12,092 nt of DNA from contig JAFSHE010000360.1 in NCBI GenBank assembly GCA_017440445.1, forward strand, positions 1 through 12,092, given 5' to 3'. The notes below the pieces were generated by a model. That model was given only the letters and a program-made list of their open reading frames with translations, did not search any database and was not told the origin of the DNA. Below, in pieces: positions 8,439-12,092 of this stretch. How positions within the stretch are numbered: position 1 is the stretch's first letter; every line of letters starts with the position of its first letter. Source of the stretch: Oscillospiraceae bacterium (lineage in GTDB: Bacteria; Bacillota_A; Clostridia; Oscillospirales; Ruminococcaceae). Both the position numbers and the translations under genes were made by a program.

Positions 8439-9203
8439 TTATTTCGACAATTCCCAGAGGATCATCGATGCAGCCGCCGCTGCATTCAGTGATTCCGCTC
8501 CCGATATGGGAATATACAGACCGCCTGAGCATGCATGCTTTACCTCGTCAGAGATGCCGCTGCCCTCACTGCCGATCACCACCGCCGCTTTTTCGGGGAA
8601 AGCTATCTTCCCAAGCCGCTGTGCGGTCTCATCCAGCATCGAGCCATATACCACATAGCCCTGACCCTTCAGCATATCTATCTTTTCCTTGATATCGCAG
8701 GTCATGCACGGAAATCTGAAAACACTTCCCATCGAAGCACGAAGTGTTTTCGGTGAGTACACATCCGCACAATCCGCAGAAAGCAGCGCACAGTCTATGC
8801 CGAGCGCCTCCGCAGTACGTATGATGGTACCGACGTTTCCCGGGTCCTGTACTCCGTCAAGGATGACTATACGCTTTCCCGAAGCATCCGACATATCACG
8901 TCTGGATACCTCTGCAAAAAGCCCCTGCGGAGCCTTTGTATCGGATATATATTCCGCAATCTCCTCGGATATTACAATGCACTCTGCCGCAGCAGACTCC
9001 AGCGCCTGTGCAGTATCAGGGTACTTCTCACGTGCTTTTTCAGTGATGAATGCCGTGCGAATCTCCAGTCCTGCCGCAGCTGCCTCGCCGCAGAGATGGT
9101 CGCCCTCGATAACGAAAACTCCCTGCGCAGTGCGCAGCTTCTTATCCCTGGAAAGCTCCCTGAAACGGCGCACAGCGTCGTTTTTTCTCGATGTTATCAC
9201 CAA
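8439..9203 (-). CDS. TrmH/SpoU-family RNA 2'-O-ribose methyltransferase
   Basis: This is a SPOUT-class enzyme that transfers a methyl group from S-adenosylmethionine to a ribose 2'-hydroxyl in rRNA or tRNA. An N-terminal substrate-binding domain (about residues 1-95, with FVIEGDHLCGEA) precedes the knotted catalytic domain. The three SpoU motifs are visible: DGVQDPGNVGTIIRTAEALG, VVIGSEGSGISDEV and YIPISGAESLNAAAAASMILWE. The target nucleotide cannot be read from sequence. From the TTG at 9203 the protein has 254 residues and begins MVITSRKND, like other family members. AGGGGG lies 10 nt upstream; the GTG that follows directly is an alternative. A longer frame from TTG 9251 would start inside the rplT terminator and has no ribosome site. 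A homologue follows rplT in many clostridia. Confidence 0.92.
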   Translation of the reverse strand: MVITSRKNDAVRRFRELSRDKKLRTAQGVFVIEGDHLCGEAAAAGLEIRTAFITEKAREKYPDTAQALESAAAECIVISEEIAEYISDTKAPQGLFAEVSRRDMSDASGKRIVILDGVQDPGNVGTIIRTAEALGIDCALLSADCADVYSPKTLRASMGSVFRFPCMTCDIKEKIDMLKGQGYVVYGSMLDETAQRLGKIAFPEKAAVVIGSEGSGISDEVKHACSGGLYIPISGAESLNAAAAASMILWELSK

Positions 9204-9225
9204 CGGAAATATACCCCCTACATAG

Positions 9226-9261
9226 CGAAAAATCTCACGCCCCGAAAACAAGACGTGAGAT
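9226..9261 (-). terminator. Intrinsic terminator after rplT
   Basis: In the minus-strand RNA an 8-bp stem (ATCTCACG with CGTGAGAT, arms 9254-9261 and 9232-9239) with a 14-nt loop is followed at once by a run of T. It begins 9 nt after the rplT stop codon and would end the infC-rpmI-rplT transcript. Only 22 nt separate it from the methyltransferase start, so that gene depends on readthrough or on a promoter further upstream. Confidence 0.8.
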
Positions 9262-9270
9262 ATATCACGA

Positions 9271-9624
9271 TTAAAGTGCAGCCTTTGCCTTCTCAGTCAG
9301 TGCTGTGAAGCCTGCTGCGTCATTGATAGCGATCTCGGAGAGCATCTTTCTGTTGAGTGTGATGCCAGCCTTCTTCAGACCGTTCATGAATGTGGAGTAG
9401 TTCATGCCGTTAGACTTGCATCCTGCGGAGATTCTGGTGATCCAGAGTCTTCTGAAATCTCTCTTCTTCAGCTTTCTGCCTACATAAGCATACTGGCCGG
9501 ACTTCATTACAGCTTCCTTAGCGGTCTTGAACAGTCTGCTCTTACCACCCCAGTAGCCCTTTGCCAGCTTTAATGTTTTATTTCTTCTCTTACGAGTAGC
9601 GAGTGCGCCCTTAATGCGTGCCAT
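9271..9624 (-). CDS. rplT: 50S ribosomal protein L20
   Basis: L20 binds 23S rRNA early in large-subunit assembly, and in Gram-positives also represses its own operon by binding the infC leader. The 117-residue protein is of normal length and shows the strongly basic N-terminal arm [20 protein letters not shown], then [34 protein letters not shown] and the globular end. AGGAGGT lies 8 nt before the ATG. It is third in the operon after infC and rpmI and is followed by an intrinsic terminator. The 64-nt gap to rpmI carries a small hairpin and a direct repeat. Confidence 0.98.
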   Translation of the reverse strand: MARIKGALATRKRRNKTLKLAKGYWGGKSRLFKTAKEAVMKSGQYAYVGRKLKKRDFRRLWITRISAGCKSNGMNYSTFMNGLKKAGITLNRKMLSEIAINDAAGFTALTEKAKAAL

Positions 9625-9649
9625 GTTACATTACCTCCTAGTTTTTTAT

Positions 9650-9687
9650 GCGGAAACCCTTATTCCGCGTTGTTCTTACGCGTTGTT
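9650..9687 (-). repeat. Hairpin and 9-bp direct repeat between rpmI and rplT
   Basis: A 6-bp stem with a 7-nt loop (GCGGAA/TTCCGC, 9650-9668) lies beside two copies of CGCGTTGTT (plus-strand reading, 9666-9674 and 9679-9687) four bases apart. The hairpin has no T-run in the direction of transcription, so it is not a terminator. It may be an RNA stability or processing element, or chance. Confidence 0.35.
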
Positions 9688-9688
9688 A

Positions 9689-9886
9689 TTATTTGTACGG
9701 AATAAGGCTCTTTACTGCAGCTACGTTGGTAACGTCTGCGTATGCGCCTACTCTTAACGCTCTTTTACGCTTTGTGGACTTCTTGGTAAGGATGTGACGC
9801 TTGTTGCAGTGTGCCATCTTAACCTTACCGCTCTTTGTCAGCTTGAAACGCTTTTTAGCTCCGCTGTGTGTTTTGATCTTAGGCAT
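9689..9886 (-). CDS. rpmI: 50S ribosomal protein L35
   Basis: L35 is a small basic protein of the large ribosomal subunit. The 65-residue product matches the family length and hallmarks: [20 protein letters not shown] at the start, [15 protein letters not shown] in the middle, and a hydrophobic end [15 protein letters not shown] lies 8 nt before the ATG. It sits between infC and rplT, as in almost all bacteria, 57 nt after the infC stop. Confidence 0.98.
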   Translation of the reverse strand: MPKIKTHSGAKKRFKLTKSGKVKMAHCNKRHILTKKSTKRKRALRVGAYADVTNVAAVKSLIPYK

Positions 9887-9943
9887 TTTGGTATCCTCCT
9901 TGAGATTTTCTTTTAAAGTGCGCCTGACGCGCTGTATTATTTC

Positions 9944-10480
9944 TTACTTCTTGGGGCTTAATACTACTGCGTAGTTCTTGCCCTCAAGCTTGGACGGCTT
10001 CTCTGAACCGCCGTACTCCGATACGGCCTCCATGAATCTCTTCATCAACTCTTCGCTGAGGTTCATGTGAGACATCTCTCTCGCACGTCTGAAGCGTATG
10101 GTGACCTTTACTTTGTCGCCGTTCTGAAGGAACTTGATACAATTCTTGACCTTGATATTGAAATCATTTGTGTCGATATTAAGCGACATCTTGATCTCCT
10201 TGACCTCGGCCTGTTTCTGGTTCTTCTTTGCTTCCTTTTCCCTCTTGGTCTGCTCGAAGCGATATTTGCCGTAGTCCATTATACGACATACCGGAGGAGT
10301 AGCATTCGGAGCGATAAGCACAAGGTCAAGGTCAGCCTCGATTGCCTGTGCAAGTGCGTCTGCAGTTGCCATGATGCCAAGCTGCTCGCCCTCTGTGCCG
10401 ATGACTCTTACTTCCTTTTCACGGATCTCCTCATTGATGAGCTGTTCTTTCGTGCCGATTGTGAAGCACCGCCTTTCCAT
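9944..10480 (-). CDS. infC: Translation initiation factor IF-3
   Basis: IF3 binds the 30S subunit, blocks premature joining of 50S and checks start codon and initiator tRNA. The N-domain (INEEIREKEVRVIGTEGEQLGIM, PPVCRIMDYGKYRFEQ), a lysine-rich linker (REKEAKKNQKQAEVKEIK) and the C-domain (LNIDTNDFNIKVKNCIKFLQNGDKVKVTIRFRRARE) are all present. The interval runs from the ATG at 10480, which gives 178 residues. That ATG has no good ribosome site. Seven codons on, an ATC at 10459 is preceded, with 8 nt spacing, by AAGGCGGT, one base off the ideal site. Starting there gives MGTKEQLINEEIR, which aligns with the Geobacillus protein that begins at AUU. A rare AUC start, 171 residues, is therefore likely and would fit the known self-control of infC by poor start codons. 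Confidence 0.95.
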   Translation of the reverse strand: MERRCFTIGTKEQLINEEIREKEVRVIGTEGEQLGIMATADALAQAIEADLDLVLIAPNATPPVCRIMDYGKYRFEQTKREKEAKKNQKQAEVKEIKMSLNIDTNDFNIKVKNCIKFLQNGDKVKVTIRFRRAREMSHMNLSEELMKRFMEAVSEYGGSEKPSKLEGKNYAVVLSPKK

Positions 10481-10628
10481 CTAACCGTTTTCTTTAGAAA
10501 TAAAATAAGCGCGAGTACACACTACTCACGCTTAACAGAAATGCCCTGAGGCTGTATTCACATTAAGATTACCGCGCCTGACGAAATAAATGCCGGCGGG
10601 TGAGAGTGTGGTGGCTCTTCTTTATTAC
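10481..10628 (-). promoter_or_regulatory. Structured infC leader, probable L20-type attenuator
   Basis: About 150 nt of untranslated RNA separate the promoter from infC. Beyond the terminator near its end, the leader can pair acc-cgcc with ggcgcggt (about 10573-10604, one bulged base). It also holds a short GC stem GCC/GGC near 10541-10553. In Bacillus and relatives L20 binds such a leader and causes early termination of the infC-rpmI-rplT transcript. Position, operon content and the terminator fit that class. I did not align it to the Rfam L20 leader model. Confidence 0.7.
10494..10534 (-). terminator. Intrinsic terminator inside the infC leader (attenuator)
   Basis: In the minus-strand RNA two 12-nt arms (10523-10534 and 10506-10517) pair completely with one U-G wobble around a 5-nt loop. 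They are followed by TTTTATTT. It lies before infC and after its promoter, so it can only serve to stop transcription early. The wobble makes the fold better in the infC sense than in the opposite strand. Confidence 0.8.
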
Positions 10629-10634
10629 TCAATA

Positions 10635-10663
10635 ATTATACAACATCCAAAACGATTTGTCAA
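10635..10663 (-). promoter_or_regulatory. Consensus sigma-A promoter of infC-rpmI-rplT
   Basis: A perfect -35 box TTGACA (10658-10663) and perfect -10 box TATAAT (10635-10640) are separated by exactly 17 bp, reading leftward. A start of transcription near 10628-10629 is expected. The DNA upstream of the -35 box (10664-10690) is very A/T-rich and may act as an UP element. Such strength suits a ribosomal protein operon that is then held back by attenuation. Confidence 0.92.
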
Positions 10664-10669
10664 GGGTTT

Positions 10670-10701
10670 TTGAAAATATTTTTCAATTATCTGTACAATT
10701 G
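10670..10701. repeat. Two adjoining inverted repeats between the divergent promoters
   Basis: TTGAAAA-tat-TTTTCAA (10670-10686) is followed, sharing CAA, by CAATT-8 nt-AATTG (10684-10701). The second repeat covers the -35 box of the rightward gene; the first lies in the upstream zone of the infC promoter. They could be operators for the rightward regulator or only A/T-rich promoter DNA. Confidence 0.4.
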
Positions 10702-10720
10702 CGTAAAAATATGCTAAAAT
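10692..10720 (+). promoter_or_regulatory. Probable promoter of the LAL-type regulator gene
   Basis: A -35 box TGTACA (4 of 6 consensus bases, 10692-10697) and a -10 box TAAAAT (10715-10720) are 17 bp apart. TGC stands just before the -10 box, an extended -10 feature. Transcription would start near 10727, about 25 nt before the ATG. The -35 box is overlapped by an inverted repeat. Confidence 0.65.
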
Positions 10721-10751
10721 ATGCTTGATAACAGTGAAAGGAGGCGGTATT

Positions 10752-12092
10752 ATGGCTCAGTTGCGCCGTTTTTATATACCACGCAGAGTCTACGAGAAGC
10801 TGAAATGCATATACAAGGAACGTATTACTATAATCTCCGCCCCCGATGGCTACGGAAAGAGCGGCACCACCAGAGAGTTCGTGCGCCGTTCAAGACCCGA
10901 CGGCTTTTCCTGCCGATTCATAACCGAAGCCCAAAATGCTAACGAATGTTTCCGCAAGGCTTGCAAGATCATTCTGGGACACGAGGAGCAAATACCAGTC
11001 ACTGCGTCGGATTTCAATCGTATACAGCAACTGTTCGCTACAACAAAACTGCAAAAAGAACTCGTGATCATACTGGACTGCACAGGCGGCACTGATATGC
11101 TTCTGGGTAACCTCTACTGTACATGGCTCTTCCTGCGCCATTCTCCTGCGCATATCGTGCTGGTCACACCTGAACTCTCCTACTTCCATAGAATGCTGGT
11201 CGACAGCAGCTCTATTACCACCATTACAGAAAAAGAACTGGCACTGACCCCTAATGAGGCCGAGCAGATGTTCAGATATTTCGGGCAGAACTATGATAAT
11301 GCTTCCGAATTATGTAAACGCACAAACGGAGAGATTGCAAAGATAAGACTATGCTCACTGCTTATGACAAGTGGCATTGAGATAACCTCCTATGATCTTT
11401 GTGATCTGATAAAGTCTGCCATTGTAGACCGCCTTGACAAAGCGCAGTTATTTGGTGCAATATGCGCTGCTGCCATCAACAGCATTGATGACTTCACGCT
11501 GAACACCATTCATTCAGAACCCGCGCTACGCAGGCATTTCGGAGAGGGCGCAATAACAGAACGCAGTATTTTCAACTCGATAAGGCATCTCTCTTCCATA
11601 CTGCCGATAGTGCATCTCAACGAGCGCACGCACAGCTGGACAGTACACACAAGCTTCAGACATGCAGTATACAAGTATTTTCTGGAGCTGCCTGCAGAAG
11701 TCCGCTCCGCCATGCATCGTTGCTCTTCCAAAGTGGAGCTCAGGAAAAGAAGATACTTCCATGCTTTCTGCCAGTATTACCTTTCTGGTGATCTTCACAT
11801 GGCAACACTTCCTGCTTATGATGTGTCGCTGTCATTCGACCTGCTGTTACGAAGCAAAGATTTCCTACTTGATTTTGCAATACACTGTCCCCTCGACTTC
11901 AAGCCGCTCATACCACATCTATTGCGAGTGCTCTCCCTGCTGATGCTTACTCCTCATCGCGATAGGATCAGTTACCGTTTCGATGATATTATAGAGCATG
12001 TATCCAGCTCAAAGGAATACAGCGTTGCTGAACGCCGAAACACCCTGTGTTATGCCAACGTGCTTAGAACTTACGAAGATTTTTATCTCATC
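10752..12092 (+). CDS. MalT/LAL-type ATP-binding regulator, N-terminal part (cut by window edge)
   Basis: An open frame of 447 codons runs from the ATG at 10752 to the window end with no stop; AGGAGG lies 7 nt upstream. The product looks like the ATPase part of a large LuxR-family (LAL/MalT-type, STAND) regulator. It has a short basic start (LRRFYIPRRVYEKL), then the P-loop SAPDGYGKS at residues 29-37, and a Walker B-like strand ELVIILD ending at D109. The usual second acidic residue there is replaced by C110. ELALTPNEAEQMFRYF and ELCKRTNGEIAKIRL match the arm motifs of this family. The usual TPR-like repeats and C-terminal LuxR helix-turn-helix would lie beyond the window, so DNA binding is not shown. 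The inducer and targets are unknown. It is divergent from infC. Confidence 0.78.
   Translation, partial: MAQLRRFYIPRRVYEKLKCIYKERITIISAPDGYGKSGTTREFVRRSRPDGFSCRFITEAQNANECFRKACKIILGHEEQIPVTASDFNRIQQLFATTKLQKELVIILDCTGGTDMLLGNLYCTWLFLRHSPAHIVLVTPELSYFHRMLVDSSSITTITEKELALTPNEAEQMFRYFGQNYDNASELCKRTNGEIAKIRLCSLLMTSGIEITSYDLCDLIKSAIVDRLDKAQLFGAICAAAINSIDDFTLNTIHSEPALRRHFGEGAITERSIFNSIRHLSSILPIVHLNERTHSWTVHTSFRHAVYKYFLELPAEVRSAMHRCSSKVELRKRRYFHAFCQYYLSGDLHMATLPAYDVSLSFDLLLRSKDFLLDFAIHCPLDFKPLIPHLLRVLSLLMLTPHRDRISYRFDDIIEHVSSSKEYSVAERRNTLCYANVLRTYEDFYLI

Noticed and set aside
8302..8532. Minus-strand frame of 76 codons before topA
   Set aside because: Overlaps the conserved C-terminal SpoU motif 3 region by 94 bases in another frame, has no ribosome site and no family resemblance.
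10850..11189. Minus-strand frames opposite the LAL-type gene
   Set aside because: Antisense to a frame that has a promoter, a ribosome site and recognisable motifs.
1..12092. CRISPR arrays, tRNA or rRNA genes, insertion sequences, attachment sites
   Set aside because: No regularly spaced repeats, cloverleaf sequences, transposase frames or long terminal inverted repeats were seen on either strand.

Overview
The window is a chromosomal housekeeping region of a Firmicute, most likely a clostridial lineage near Ruminococcaceae/Ruminococcus. Protein families, gene order (infC-rpmI-rplT-spoU type methylase; topA-trmFO; plsX-rnc-Elp3-like radical SAM-smc), consensus Shine-Dalgarno sites and a folate-dependent TrmFO all fit that group. 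The assignment is inferred from family recognition and synteny, not from a database search. No mobile element, phage gene, tRNA, rRNA or CRISPR array was seen.

Layout, read in the direction of transcription (mostly minus strand, right to left). Around 10481-10751 lies a divergent control region. Leftward from it, a perfect consensus sigma-A type promoter (10635-10663) drives a structured leader of about 150 nt that ends in an intrinsic terminator (10494-10534), then infC, rpmI and rplT, which encode IF3, L35 and L20. This matches the L20-autoregulated attenuation leader known from low-GC Gram-positives. A second intrinsic terminator follows rplT, and a TrmH/SpoU-family RNA methyltransferase gene starts almost directly behind it. 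After a 140-nt gap that holds two hairpins comes a tightly packed run: topA, trmFO, plsX, rnc, an Elp3-like radical SAM gene, a 67-codon gene of unknown function, and the N-terminal 646 codons of smc, which leaves the window at base 1. Stop/start overlaps (TAATG, TGATG, a 14-nt overlap, a 1-nt gap) suggest cotranscription and translational coupling.

Rightward from the control region a separate transcript begins with a promoter, a near-perfect ribosome binding site, and a 447-codon open frame that is still open at the window end. It looks like the N-terminal ATPase part of a large MalT/LAL-type regulator. It is the only accessory-looking gene here.

The genes serve translation (IF3, L20, L35, RNA methylation by TrmFO and SpoU), RNA processing (RNase III), chromosome topology and segregation (TopA, SMC) and phospholipid synthesis (PlsX). 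The points most worth a second look are a probable AUC start codon for infC, the attenuator leader, the unknown small coupled gene before smc, and the divergent LAL regulator with inverted repeats over its promoter.
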